Assembly: GCA_027946365.1 (NCBI GenBank)
Contig: JAPEUQ010000015.1
Location: 434,001-498,000, forward strand
DNA: 64,000 bases
Direction of reading: 5' to 3'
Origin: Kalmusia sp. IMI 367209
Taxonomy: Eukaryota; Ascomycota; Dothideomycetes; Pleosporales; Didymosphaeriaceae
The translations under genes and the position numbers were made by a program. The notes beneath the pieces are model-generated. The model did no database searches, was not told the DNA's origin, and saw nothing but the letters and a program-made list of their open reading frames with translations. Below, one piece after another: positions 11,786 through 24,200 of this stretch (position 1 is the stretch's first letter; every line of letters starts with the position of its first letter).

Positions 11786-13688
11786 GGGCGGTACAATGGC
11801 TTGAACGCATATATGATATGGCCTTTGATTCGCAAGACACTGTACGAGTATGTTATATTGAACGCATAGAGGATATGGATACCTAGTTTGATCATTGAAA
11901 ATGTTTTACATTGAACCAAATCATGCCATAAGTGCGCTGGATTTGAATCTCTGGTCTTGAAACAATCAGGTTCAGGGGTGACTTTATCACCAGTGCATCG
12001 CGAACAGAAAAGAAGCTGTTCCCGGAGATGCTCAAATGAGATGCCACAAAATTTCTGCTCCGTGCCTCCTGGGCCACATGCACCATCAGCCGGCGCGGCC
12101 CGAAGTCCAATCATCCCATGTTTCACTGCAATATCTAGCACAACGGAGTCGTTTGGGGCCAAGAATACCATGGCGTGTTGTCACTGCGAAATCCCAGCTG
12201 ACTAAATACCAAGTTGCAGTCGTCACTTGGCTGCAATACAACTCCCGACTCAACCAAACAGTAGACAAGGCTGAACGAGTAAATTATCTTTCAGGCATCT
12301 AGACAAACATGTCCAGTGGCTGAAGCTTTTGCACTACAATCTTGGTATATAACGTTGTTGTCTATGCTAAACAGGTAGACTTGAGCATTTTAGTTTGAGA
12401 AGTTGGATGAGGAGCGAGGCTGAGAGAAGACCTCGTGTGCGCTAAGAATTGCAGTGCAGCGCTGGCCAGGGTCAGGGGTCAGCGATCCTTCACGCAGCCA
12501 ATAGACATACCCCTGTCGCTGAGAGGATTCCCTCGTGTGCGCTAAAAATCGCAGTAACTTATCCTGATATTTTGTCATACTAGAAAGTAGGGAGCTATCT
12601 TGACGCCCTTCGAGTGGTGTCGAGGGGTTCTGGAAATATATATATAACAGCAAGAAACAAATCTCTGGTTTTTATGTAGTTCTGGGAGAGACTTAATTTT
12701 TGTTATAGCGTGTTGCCCAGATGCCTATTTGCATCGGAGAAGAATTTAAAATAGTAGAATAAGAGATAGGGTATATCAGTATAGAGGTAGCTATTCCTAA
12801 GCTATGTTGCTCAAAGGATAACCTTCGAATCAGTAATATGGACATCGGCGATTCCATGACCGCAGGCTGGGAGAAACACTTCATTGGGGCTAGAGGTTGC
12901 AGTGCATAAGCTAGCGTAGTTCCCGAACTTAGGAAAAGAAAAAAAATGCATGATTACGGTAAGCGAAGTAATGGTAGTGCTGTGTTTAAGTTTGTGCATT
13001 ATAGTATGTTATAAGGATATGCTAGGGAGGGTTAATATGCATCGAGAATGTAGCGAGGAGAATACTAGAGGGTCGCGGATCATTGGGATGAGCGCGGAGT
13101 TCGTCAAATATTGAATTGGTCCAGGTCTGTAGAAGCGGCCGTGCGATCATTCAGGATCACAGAGCTGCTGTACAGTGTGAAACACACGGGAGGCGTGAGT
13201 GATAAGAGAAGAGGGCCCTCGCCGAGGCGAATCATGGCAGTGAAAGCGTATTGGTCGGAGTCGTTGAGTGAAACTAACTAAGAAATATGGCAAGGTCTCG
13301 TTCGTGCAAATACTACAACGAAGACCTATTGACTCAATTTCCGTCTTCTGTGGACTATTGAGACCTCAATGAACGGCTTTATTTGTCGAATCTATTCTAG
13401 CGCTAGGGGTCACGATCGCAGTATCCATGTAAAAGGAAACGGGGGTAGTGTACCGGGACTGAGAATGGCCCGAGATGGTGTCTATCAATCTGTGGCAACT
13501 CCTCCATTGAAGGTCCTAGTGTGCTGTCAGACCTTTGCCTTTGAAATGCTTCTTGACCGAGTTTTCTACCGAACGTACCATTGCAATAATCGAAAAATCC
13601 GGTCTCGTGTCCCGATGCAAGGCATACAAAACAGTCCCCTCACCCAGCCATTCATCTTTCCCATGCGTCCATGACCCGCTTTGCATAT
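11786..13688. other. intergenic
   Basis: No gene supported. The stretch is AT-richer than its left neighbour and contains a degenerate direct repeat (about 12420-12455 and 12519-12555). Short frames on both strands show no domain resemblance. Confidence 0.5.
12420..12555. repeat. pair of imperfect direct repeats
   Basis: Two copies of about 36 nt lie roughly 100 nt apart. The cores at 12431-12454 and 12531-12554 match at 22 of 24 positions (shared CCTCGTGTGCGCTAA...GCAG), and both are preceded by CTGAGAG. Origin unknown. Confidence 0.75.
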
Positions 13689-14117
13689 CTATGCCCACGC
13701 ATAACACTGCACATACCGGAAGATCGGCAAGGTCTCAAGGCCCGGCCAATCCACTCTCCGAACCCAGTATTTTCTAAGGCAAGTCGGTCCATAGAACAAA
13801 TCGCAGTGTCCGTTCTTGTCAGGTCCTAGAGACTTGGGTCCCCACGTAGCGTCCGGGTTGCTGCTGTTGGCAAACAAAGGCCTGATGCAGTCCTTAGCAA
13901 CTTTGGGTTCGACCCAGTTGCAGGGCCCCCCAAAATTGGTCTCGGAGCAGTAGTAGAGGGCGCCGGGGAGGCCGGCGGGGGAGGCTTGAGCATCCAAGTC
14001 AGTGAAACGTGTGATACTTGTCGGTGTGTCCTCGAGGGGAACGGTAGCAGTCGGAGTAGCGGAGGCGATGAAGAGGAAGTAGGAGAAGAGGAAGGTAAGC
14101 AGAGCATGGACATGCAT
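13689..14117 (-). CDS. small secreted cysteine-rich protein (crystallin-like pattern)
   Basis: A single exon of 142 residues. It has a clear signal peptide (MHVHALLTFLFSYFLFIASA). The mature part holds six Cys, consistent with three disulfides: YYC, GGPC, KDC, GHC, PTC and VQC. The pattern YYCSETNFGGPC ... KDCI ... GPDKNGHCDLF ... TC resembles fungal secreted proteins with a beta/gamma-crystallin-like Greek key, but this is from memory. Such proteins act outside the cell, some as effectors; no function can be assigned here. The start was chosen at the ATG immediately before the hydrophobic run; the open frame extends further upstream but would bury the signal peptide. Confidence 0.68.
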   Translation of the reverse strand: MHVHALLTFLFSYFLFIASATPTATVPLEDTPTSITRFTDLDAQASPAGLPGALYYCSETNFGGPCNWVEPKVAKDCIRPLFANSSNPDATWGPKSLGPDKNGHCDLFYGPTCLRKYWVRRVDWPGLETLPIFRYVQCYAWA

Positions 14118-15665
14118 GGCGTCGATGAACGTTCGGTCGAGTATGTAGTAGTTGTGTTGATGCTGACCGAATTTGAAAACCCCCAATTAGTCTTTGATAT
14201 AAGAAGGTCTAGAAGTGCGCTCGATGGACGGCAGAAAGTGTGTGCGGAGATGGAGAAGGACGTGTTTGCAATTAAGATTAGGATGGTAGGGAAGTCATTA
14301 ACTTCATCCTGGTGCTGTTTATTGGACAAACCGCTCTTACCTATTTGGAGCAAGTAGAAACTTTCGCCACGTGTAATTAGATGAGCATAACTGCTTATGT
14401 GGAACTATTGGCAAGAAGTAGCCATTGAATAATTCGATAGAGGCCATTGTGCGATCTAAGCTTGGTGTTGTGCTGCCTGATTAACCACCTGAGCTGTGAT
14501 ACATTACTACATTAGCTCTTAGTTCTATTGGCGTGAAACAATGTGACAATATCGAGATAACCACAGAGTTTCGCGTGCGTGATTATCGGGGCACATGTGC
14601 TTCTGATATTTACGGCCCAATTTTCTTGTTGGGCAAGCCATGATGGTGACTCAATTTCTGTTAATTCACTTTTTGTAACGTATGCTTAGATACCTCTTTG
14701 CGTCAGAACTTGCTACTAGAATAGCCCATCGTTGAGCCCTTGTGTGAGGACTTGTGCGAGCAATGCTGGCGCATCCTGCAATCTCGACAAAAGAGTTCCC
14801 GTGGGTACAAAGCCGTCACAATCTATAATGTCCACACAATCATGACATGCTTTACTTAATGATTGTCGATATCAAACTTCGGATTTTCAGGTCTTTAAGA
14901 GAGTGATGAGCTTCGATACGCAGGGAAGATGTATGGTGGCGTTTGAAAGATCAGGAGCATATTCGGCGCGACGTGTTTCTGTGAGCACCTGTGTATCAAT
15001 CTTGACACTGACATGTCCTCCTAATATTTTGTAATCTCTTGTATGTCCTACGCGGTACTTATCATGCGACACTTTTGCATCATCCGGACAGCATGATGAT
15101 TTGATTGGCGTGCTTCGCGCGTGCAAGAACCGAAGCCAAATCTAGCTCCCGCTACAAGAAGAAAACATTGGAGTCATGTGAATGTCGTGAAACACATGGA
15201 TCCAAACTTCCAGTTTGAAACATCGATATTCCTAATCGGGTAGGCTTCGAAAGCCGTCGTTCACAGCATCGGGGATGCATGCCTAGATCGTGATTGCCGT
15301 AATGGGTTAGTGGGAAATGGGCTGATGACGAAATGTGATGAAACAGGCGACAGTGAACTCAAGCACCCAGCAAGGAGCACACAGCATAACAAGATCTCGA
15401 ACGAGTAAGTGACTTGTTCGACAAGGTGCTGGTATAGCTTATAGCGACGACGTTGGAATTAGAATGATGCGCGCCGTGTTGTTAGTCTTGGCAGGTGTGA
15501 TCTAGCCGATCGAGAAAACAGGCTCGTCCGGTGGGAAAGTTGCGAGCCCATCCGAATTTACGAGTTCCGTCATGCTGAGCGCACCTTGAGGCCAAACGGC
15601 CTTGCGCAGAATTATTTTGCTCCATACATTCACTCCAGTCGCTCTTTAATCTTGATCGCGCTACC
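14118..15665. other. intergenic
   Basis: No gene seen. It contains the upstream regions of the secreted Cys-rich protein (left) and of the cPLA2-like gene (right). Frames are short and interrupted. Confidence 0.5.
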
Positions 15666-18235
15666 ATGGTCCGTCCAAACAAGCAGCAAACGCTTGGGCA
15701 GCTCTGGTGGGGAGCTCGACGAGGGTAAGCTTCACGCCACCGAACATCAGTTGCACAGCAATTGACATGCTGTAGCTTGCATACCGGTCGTATACTGCCC
15801 ATGAGGGCGACTGCTATACGTCTGGGCTCGCGATATGGACCGCCTCTTTTCATTGCGACTGTGACCGCCGGTTTCTTGACCTCTTCTTCTTCGCCATGCG
15901 CATTCCTGCGCCCAACGCTGCTCGACGCGCCGCAAGCACCTTGGTCTCTCCTCGGACGCGATCAGCGACGTGAAGCTTCAACGAATACGAGAGATGCGGC
16001 GGACAATGTCGACGGGGCAGATGCTGGTGAAGCCAAGAGTGGAGAACAGGATCCTCCACCGCAGACACGCGTTGTCAGACAAGAAGGAGATGAAAGGACT
16101 AAAGTCGAAGATGACAAAGTATCAGCATGGCAGGCCATAACACGGAAGTTATCAGACGCCCCAAAGTCAGTCAGCTCGTTGGGGGACACGATTGTGGACT
16201 ACGTGGTGCCGGACTGGGCGAAGATGCTGCCAGGCTTCGTGAGGAAGCTGCAAAATGAGCTGTCCATGGCACCAGGTTCTTTGGCAGAAGAGATCTGGTA
16301 CGATGCGAACGATCCTGAAATACATCCCGAGATTATTTGGGATGCGTCAGTACGCGTCTCGAACGAGCTGTGTGCAGAAGAAAAGAGGTTCTTAGCAAAC
16401 AGGAGCAAGTTCACTAAAAGAGCTTTGGCACGGTATTTGGACATTCCTGAGGACAAGATACATCCCGATGATGTTCCAGTCATCGCCGTGTGCGGTTCTG
16501 GCGGTGGCCTACGCGCGCTCGTGGCAGGGACAGCATCCTATCTTTCGGCGCACGAAGAAGGGCTTTTCGACTGCGTTACCTACACCGCGGGAGTGAGCGG
16601 GAGCTGCTGGCTCCAGACGCTATATTATTCCAATATCACTCAACGAAATCATTCCCGGCTAATCCGTCATCTCAAGAATCGATTAGGCGTCCATATTGCG
16701 TACCCTCCGGACGCGCTCGATCTCGTTGCGAGCGCCCCAACAAACAAACACCTACTCAGTGGTCTAGTTGAGAAGGCGAAAGGAACCCCTAGTGCCGAAT
16801 TTGGTATTGTCGACGTCTACGGTGTACTGTTGGCTGCAAGATTGCTTGTCCCGAAGGGCGAGCTCTCAGTGGACGAGTACGACTTCAAAGTCTCTAACCA
16901 GCGCCGATACACGGACGATGGATCGCATCCGCTACCCATTTATACTGCAGTCCGACACGAGATACCCCTCGCCGAACAGGCGGACACCAAGGACCCGATA
17001 GCTGCTGAAGCGAAGGCGCGGAAGGAAGCCTGGTTTCAATGGTTTGAGTATGCTGCATTCTTGCCTTGTCCATGTAGAATCGACTGATGATTCCTAGGTT
17101 CACGCCTTACGAATTCTGGTGCGAAGAACTTGAGGCCGGGATACCAACTTGGGCCATCGGCCGCACTTTCGAGAATGGACGAACGGTGTGGCGAGACAAC
17201 GGCCTTGCCTTGCCTGAAGTTCGTGTACCGCTTTTGATGGGTATTTGGGGTAGCGCATTCTGCGCGACATTATCACACTACTATAAGGAAATTCGACCTG
17301 CACTGATGGGTGTTGCAGGCTTCACTGGTTTGGATGCGATGATCTCGGAGAGAGACAATGATCTGGTCAAGGTTCATCCTATCGATCCTGCAGCGATCCC
17401 AAACTATGCATTGGGAATGCGCGAATTCCTTCCCCCTACTTGCCCAGAAAGTATTCACGAAGCCAAGAACTTCCAGCTCATGGACGCAGGGATGAGCAAC
17501 AACCTGCCTATTTACCCATTGTTACGGCCTGGTAGAAATGTGGATGTTTTGATCGCGTTCGATGCGAGTTCGGACGTGCGTACAGATAATTGGCTGAAAG
17601 TGACCGAGGGCTACGCAAAACAACGCGGCATCAAAGGCTGGCCTGTCGGCGCAGGGTGGCCTCCAGACAACGAGACGGCCGAAGAACTGCAACGGGATCT
17701 GGAAAAGGCGCAGGCGCAAACGGAAGAGCAGGCCACGGAGAAGATCAAAGAAGCGAAAAAACAGGAAAAGCATAAACAGAACGATGGGAAGAGCAAAGAC
17801 CTCGGTTTCTGTAACGTTTGGGTTGGCACAACTGAAGAGCGCACAAGCGAACGCGACGCACCGCACTCGAAGCCCGTTGAAGAAGACTGGGAGGTTACGA
17901 GACCAGATGCCGGTATCACAGTCATCTACTTTCCCTTTCTCAACAATCCTAAGGTACCCGGCATCGATCCGAAGACATCGGATTTCATGAGTACGTGGAA
18001 CTTCATCTATACGCCTGAGCAGGTTGATTCTGTCGTGGATCTGGCGAGAGCAAACTTCCAGGAGGGTGCAGAGCGGACGAAAAGGACGGTACGCGCTGTG
18101 TATGAGCGCAAGAAGAAGACGCGAGAGAAGAGGGAGGAAGAAGAGCGGGAGAGACGGAGGAGCTGGAAGTTGAGACAGGGACGTTCAGGTGGAAGAAGAG
18201 TTGGCGAGAGTGACCATGGCGATCATTTCAGCTGA
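15666..18235 (+). CDS. cPLA2-like patatin/lysophospholipase, probably mitochondrial
   Basis: Three exons: 15666-15724, 15776-17047 and 17098-18235, giving 822 residues. It likely hydrolyses fatty-acyl ester bonds of phospholipids. Group IV PLA2 hallmarks are present: oxyanion-hole loop GSGGG (260-264), nucleophile elbow GVSGS (Ser294), and the catalytic Asp in LMDAGMSNNLP (Asp573). The first 43 residues hold eight basic and no acidic residues, followed by a hydrophobic segment (PPLFIATVTAGFL), as in a mitochondrial presequence with membrane anchor. A Glu/Lys/Gln-rich insertion (about 640-690) and a strongly basic/acidic C-terminal helix follow. The first exon (MVRPNKQQTLGQLWW) joins in frame through GTAAGC...CTGTAG. 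The alternative is a start at the ATG at 15801, which would drop part of the presequence. Confidence 0.85.
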
Positions 18236-18814
18236 AGTAGAGCTGAATGTTGCTGGGAAGGAGTTGGTCACGTCAAGCATTATACCCAATCTACATTTTA
18301 TTTTCACCTGGTCTAATGTGGACTATTGCTGAAGTATCATCTCTAAAATTCAGCGCAATGTCGATTCTCTCGTCGCGTCTATAGAGTCCGTTGGGTACCT
18401 CAGGCAGCCGAGACACGTGACGTCAGTCGCGTACCTTCCCGGTTAGGCGCGCCTTCTCTAAACTCCGCATGAAGGGTCGACCACCGCGTCTCTCTCCGTC
18501 GTTGATGCCTTCCCACCCACTATGAACAACTCACTCTGTACTTTCGTTTACCCGCTAACTCACTTTAGAGGTTTATCCGTGCTATTGCCCTGAACCTCTC
18601 TCCAGTACCAAGTTCGCTTTACCGTCACGCAAACGCCCCACCTTGTGCAACAGCCCTGCGACGAAGACTTCCTGCACGATTAAACCCAAACTGATTCTAT
18701 AGTCGCAGCCCTCAGCAACTACCTCGCATCATCTACAGTCTTCTACCTCGAAGAAACGGGCTCTCTCATCTTCCTGGTCCCTCCGTCGCCTGCTGACGCA
18801 GCTCCTCCACCGCC
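18236..18814. promoter_or_regulatory. promoter and leader of the STYX-like gene
   Basis: No coding feature. The right part is CT-rich, as typical of fungal leaders. It contains an overlapping E-box/CRE at 18414-18425. Confidence 0.5.
18414..18425. promoter_or_regulatory. overlapping E-box (CACGTG) and full CRE (TGACGTCA)
   Basis: CACGTG at 18414-18419 overlaps a palindromic TGACGTCA at 18418-18425, about 390 nt upstream of the STYX-like ATG. TGACGTCA is the ATF/CREB bZIP target and CACGTG the bHLH target. Whether either is bound is unknown. Confidence 0.45.
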
Positions 18815-19771
18815 ATGGCCGCTACACACGAAGACGTAGCCATGTCCGACTTCACGCATACACATAAGCCGCATCATGAATACACCTATCGTCTGCCAAC
18901 GCCTCCACGTATTGTGATCCCTCCGCCCACGCTCAGCACCGAGGTGCCTGAGCTACATGTTAACGGCAGCAACCCGGCCGAGGAAATCGATACCAGCTTC
19001 CTGAAGGAGCTGGATTTGGAAAGCATCGTACAGAAAAATACGCTGATGGACTGGGCGTATGAACGGAGGCGACAAGCGCAGATGATTCTGCCATGGTTGT
19101 ATTTGGGTCCGCTTACGGCGGCGAAGGATCGCGACTGGCTAAAGAGCACCGGCATCACCATGGTACTGGCCATTCGATCGCGGAGCAATAGCATGAAAGG
19201 TGCAATGCAGATTGCAAACGAGATCTGTCCTGATGTGGCATTTATTGAGGCTTCTAATTACTTCAAGTTGATTGGACAACTTTCGGAGACCACGAAGAGG
19301 ATAAATCAACACGTCGCCAAGATCAGAAGATATACAGAAGCCACGGGGAACCCACAACTCGGAAAAGTTCTCGTCTTTTGCGAGTCTGGAAATGAGAAAT
19401 CCGCCGCGGTCGTTGCAGCATACTTGATGGAGACGCTAGACGACTTCGACCACATTAAGAGTATGCAGATTTGCCAAACCCAGCGTTTCTGTGTCAACTT
19501 CGACGACAATATCAAGAACGTTCTTCGGTCACACTGGGATATCCTCCTCGCTAGGCGCTCGGTTGCAAATACAGAGCTTCTAGAATCGACGGCACTCAGC
19601 AACAGTCTACAGCAGGTCGTGCAGCACTTGCAGCCTCCCCAGACCTCGGCGCCCAAGGCCAAGAGATCAATCGACCAGATGGACGATGATGTGGATATGC
19701 GTGATGGTGCAGACCCGACAGACGTGCTCCGGTTCACCGGGCGCGATATTACACCCTTTGCCGACTCGTAA
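18815..19771 (+). CDS. STYX-like dual-specificity pseudophosphatase
   Basis: A single exon of 318 residues. The centre reads as a dual-specificity phosphatase fold: ILPWLYLGPLTAAKD (91-105), STGITMVLAI, then the P-loop strand KVLVFCESGNEKSAAVVAAY. The catalytic signature HCx5R(S/T) appears as F188-C189-ESGNE-K195-S196. The Cys remains, but the flanking His is Phe and the phosphate-binding Arg is Lys, so normal catalysis is not expected. This fits STYX-type proteins, which bind phospho-partners and block or scaffold them. The N-terminus is Pro-rich, and the C-terminus (SIDQMDDDVDMRDG) is acidic with a KRSID stretch. No introns are needed. Confidence 0.82.
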   Translation: MAATHEDVAMSDFTHTHKPHHEYTYRLPTPPRIVIPPPTLSTEVPELHVNGSNPAEEIDTSFLKELDLESIVQKNTLMDWAYERRRQAQMILPWLYLGPLTAAKDRDWLKSTGITMVLAIRSRSNSMKGAMQIANEICPDVAFIEASNYFKLIGQLSETTKRINQHVAKIRRYTEATGNPQLGKVLVFCESGNEKSAAVVAAYLMETLDDFDHIKSMQICQTQRFCVNFDDNIKNVLRSHWDILLARRSVANTELLESTALSNSLQQVVQHLQPPQTSAPKAKRSIDQMDDDVDMRDGADPTDVLRFTGRDITPFADS

Positions 19772-21277
19772 GAAGTCGAGGCTGTTCTTCGAGCTTCTTG
19801 ATTTTGGGCTCTCGGCGTTCAGGGACATACTTATTCATCATGATACCCTCTTCCTTTTTGACTCTGGCGCTCTCGAAGCTCTTATAGCTGTGGCGCAAAT
19901 GGTCAATGTTACTCTTCTCGATGCTTTTGCATTAGAACATGCGAAAACGATCGAAGGCGGTAGCCTGTTCTGATGTAACGGACAGGTATCTAGTGGAGAT
20001 ACAGATCCTGCTATGGCGGCATTTCGATTGCTGTAAGCTGACATGAAAATCTGTGTACATTTGCAGCGCGAGTCAAATTCCTATGCATTAAGCAATTGAG
20101 ACTTTTTCTCCCATGTGACCGCATCTCCGTTCATTCTTTATTAATCAGTGCATGCTGCAAGCTAAAACATGAACAGTGAACCAGCTATTACTGCTCACTA
20201 TTGCCTTTCGGTCTAGGAAGCTTCCCTTGGCTGACTTAGGTTTTTTCCATTTTGCTTATCCTCGTCGGATTGCATTCCTCGCTCTTACCTCTATAAGTGC
20301 TTTGTAACAGATGATGCTCGTCACGCTATGTACTACTTACAGTATGGTTCTCTCAGTTGTGATTGCGACCATAGACTATGAGGACGGATATGTTACAATG
20401 ATGGATCCAGCTTACCAACAATTGAAGAGCAGAGACATGCATCTATCCCCCGTCATCTCGTATTTCATACTGGTCTCTTCTATCTTACAATGGAAATTGT
20501 CTCTGCGCGACGGTTCCTCATCTCCATGACGACACGCCTTTAGAGGTTATGCCTAGGATGAGCATGTCGAGCCAGATTGTCGCTGCGAAAGCACGCGCTA
20601 ATTTCATGGTACATATATCTAGCGCTGAGGTTTCCCTCTAAATTATCTGCAATGAAGGCAAAGGGTAGCACAATTATGGCTTTGGCGACCATCTTTTTGT
20701 TACAACCACGAAGGAGTGGCAGTCTGGTCGCCCATTCCTCACTTTGCCTACCTTGCAGTGCACGGAAATGACGCATCGTGTTACCTCAACTAGATCCAGC
20801 GGCATGATCATAGAGTGAAGGTGTATAAGGGGAATTATGCAAAGCATCACAGTACGGGTGCAAGAGCAAAATGTGGGGATGGAATGAGTCTCTGGCATTG
20901 ACGAGGGTGACAATCGTGAAGGTCAGTTTGAATTTTGGGGATGAGGGTTGTTTCGAAGATGTCGGGTTTGCTGTGTGGAAGAGAGTGGGAATGCAGGCTA
21001 GACGCTGGAATGGTGAGGCGACTACGATCACTAAGGGGCGGAAGTGGGATGGGATATACTTTGTGGAGACTCTGGGAATTGGAGCTTGAATGCGGAGAGG
21101 CAACTCCCGCCCGTGTACTTGTGTATGACTTGAATATTGGAAGATGCGTATCGCCTAATGAGACCAAATAAAACAGCCAGCACCCAGAGCTCCTCCGCCA
21201 AGTAGTGAATGCATCTAATTGGCCAGCGCTCCCATGTCTCAGCCCTACGCTAAACGCAACGTCAACCCTCAATCGCA
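19772..21277. other. intergenic between STYX-like gene and SEC5
   Basis: No gene supported. The left half is the 3' flank of the STYX-like gene and the right end is the SEC5 promoter. Overlapping short frames at 20786-21320 (minus) have no start context or domain. Confidence 0.5.
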
Positions 21278-24200
21278 ATGACACGCGCCGTACCTCGACT
21301 AGAAACTTTCCACCCCCCAAAAATGGAGTCGATAGAAACGCAGCTCCTCAATAAATACAATATACCCACGCTCTTTCCCGCACAATGGCCTGAAGAAAAA
21401 GACGACAGCTCCGACTCGGAGGACGACACCCGCAACTCAGCGCCGCCCACCCTGCAACCCGTTCGCCGGAGTAAGAGCCGCTACAGCGTGCTGGAAACGA
21501 GTGGCAGCTTTCAGCGCAAGAGGGACGGTGTGGAGAAGACTAAGGATGGGTTGGAGAATTTGGTACAGAAGGATGAGCAGGATCCGCTAGGGACGTATCC
21601 GAGTGTTGTGCAGGTGCTGCGCCAGAGAGGACTTGCAGTTGAGGATGATGTCAAGATGAGTACGTATGCGCCAGCATTACTTGTTACGCAGACTTCTTTG
21701 AAGCAGCGGTACTAATGGTATGGCGTATAGGGAACCGCTTCCTCCTCAGCTCGACGACGTTCTCGCCCTCTCTATTCCTGTCGAACGTACATAGTTCTGC
21801 GTCAACGGACTCGCTATTGTCAGGCCTCGATTTCCTTTCGCGCAGCATCGAGAAGAAATCCGCGTCACTCAAAGTCCTCGTCGAAGCGAACTTCGAGCGC
21901 TTCGTGGGCGCAAAAGCAACGATCGACCGGGTATACAGTGAAATGCGAAATGATACGCAGGAAGCGTCGGAGTCACCACCGAGTCCGCAACGCAAGCCGG
22001 GACACTCGAGGGGAGCTAGCCGAAGTAGCTTCGCGGCAAGACCGAGGGGTGCGAGCGCAACGTTGACTCCTCAGGCGGTCGCGCTGGCGAATGGTGAGAG
22101 GAAGAAGAATGCATTGGTGAAGGAGAGCGAGTACGGTGTGTATGGAATCAAAGTGCCGCTTACCGAGGTGGCCGTGAAAGCAGAGGAAGTGTGGGGTCCA
22201 GCGCTAGGGGGCAAGGACAAAGAGGATACCTTGAAAGACATCCTTTCGTCGGTGGAGAAGAACCGCGGGCTGTTCGAGGTGGGATCTGCGATACAAGATG
22301 CGATTCGTCGTAAGGACCACGAGACGATTGTGGAAGAGTACACACGAGCGAGGAAATTTGCGGAGGATGCCCGATATATTGTTGAACAAGCGGACTATTC
22401 GAAATCGCCGTTGACGGATTCGCAAATTCATCAAATAATCGTTACAGCGAGAATGTGGGCAGATGTTGAGCATCAAATCGAGACGTTCAAGCGTGATGCA
22501 TGGAAACGACTCACATCGACGCATTTCTCGAAGCACGATGCTGGTACGGATCAGACAAAAGAACAGTACATGGAACTCATTTCAATCATGTTGGAATTGG
22601 GTGTTGAAGACAGTCCCATTTGGGTGTGGCTGCTCTCGAGATACGAGTACCTGAAAAAGCGACTCGTAGAAAGCTGCGACCGCGCAAGAGTGGAAATTGA
22701 GTTTTTGAGACGTCTGCTTGGAAACCAGCCAAAACCGGGGTTAAAGGTGCTGTTGAAGCATTTAAGGGCGGTTCCTACGAATAGCAAAGTTACAGTGGAG
22801 CCAGCAAAATTGGACGCCCCGAAGACTATCGAATTCTGGGAGTATGTGCATGCATCGAACACGGCGCTGTTGGCGGGGAGTGGCGGTCTCCTTGGCGACA
22901 TCGTTGAGTACTGGGATATTGCTCAGTCGTTCATTGAGGGAAAGGCGCAGAAGTCGCTGCCAATGGGCTTCAACAACCAGTCATCGGTGCATCACAAGCT
23001 TTCACCGAACAATGTGACTGAGCTCGAAAAGGGTGTAACGGAGCTTGTCAACATCATTCGAGAACATCTATTTTCATTCTTCGCTGAGCCGCCCATAGAG
23101 GACATTACATCCCTCTACTCGCCACTGCCAACGAGCCCAACGCCGACTACACCAAGGACACCGTTGAGTGCAGCGCTGAGTCCAACAATGGGCTCGAAAT
23201 TCAAGTTCGATCCAAATAGTGCCCCACCGCCTTCGCCTAAGAGGGGTGACGCGTGGGAAAAGTATGCGTTTTGGCCCCCACATTCGAATGCGTTGTCTGG
23301 GTCGCATTATCTGGCAAAGTCGCTGATCTTGATTGGGACGGCAGCGAATGAGCTCGCATCTTTGCGTCTGAAGGAGACTGGGTCAACAGTGCGCCTTGAT
23401 GAAGCACTTCGTGCCCTCGTTGGAGGCGTGCGCGAGCGCTGCGTGCAGGCTGTTTGTGCAGCATGGAACACCGATGCCGAGAGCCTGAAAGTGCTTGAGG
23501 ACTGGACCAGAGATGCTGATCGCAAAGACATTACTACGATGCCCACGCGCTTTCTAGCTGTGCAAAGCTTTCTGCTGAACAATTTGCAGAAGATCATGTA
23601 TGTCGAAGCATCGAGTAAGACCGCCGTGGATGTTCTGGTCCCGCCAAGTAGTAAACTACTTCAGCTGGTTAGGAGCCAGTTCGTCACAAGCCTGTATAGA
23701 ACATTAAGCGGGATGGTCGAGTGTGCAGAGAAAGGGAGAGCAGCTCTCGGGAAGGATTTCGAAATCAAAAGTGATGATTTGACAGTTGACGATGAAGAGG
23801 GCGATCTTGGAGGGTGGGGGAAAGTGGATGCGAATAAAAGGGTAAGTTCACACAACTGTGCCTCTCACTTCAAGCTTCAGGAACACCGCTAACACCATGC
23901 AGTCCATCCGTCTCCTTCTCACACTCTCCAACATGTCCGCCTTCCAAACCGAAATCACGCCTCAATTAATCACCACCTTCGAAACCCTTTTCTCCGTTTC
24001 CCTGGCCGACGAAACTAACAAAATCCGGGATGTCCTCTCCCAGCTCGACGCCCAGCTCTTCAAGTCCTACAACCAACCCCACGCCGCCCGCATTTCCGGT
24101 AACATCGAAATGGGCATCTTCAGCCCATCCTGGGCACCAGAGTCCGCCCCTGGAAAATCCGTTGCAGATCGCCAACCCTCTCCTTATGTCTTCACCATCC

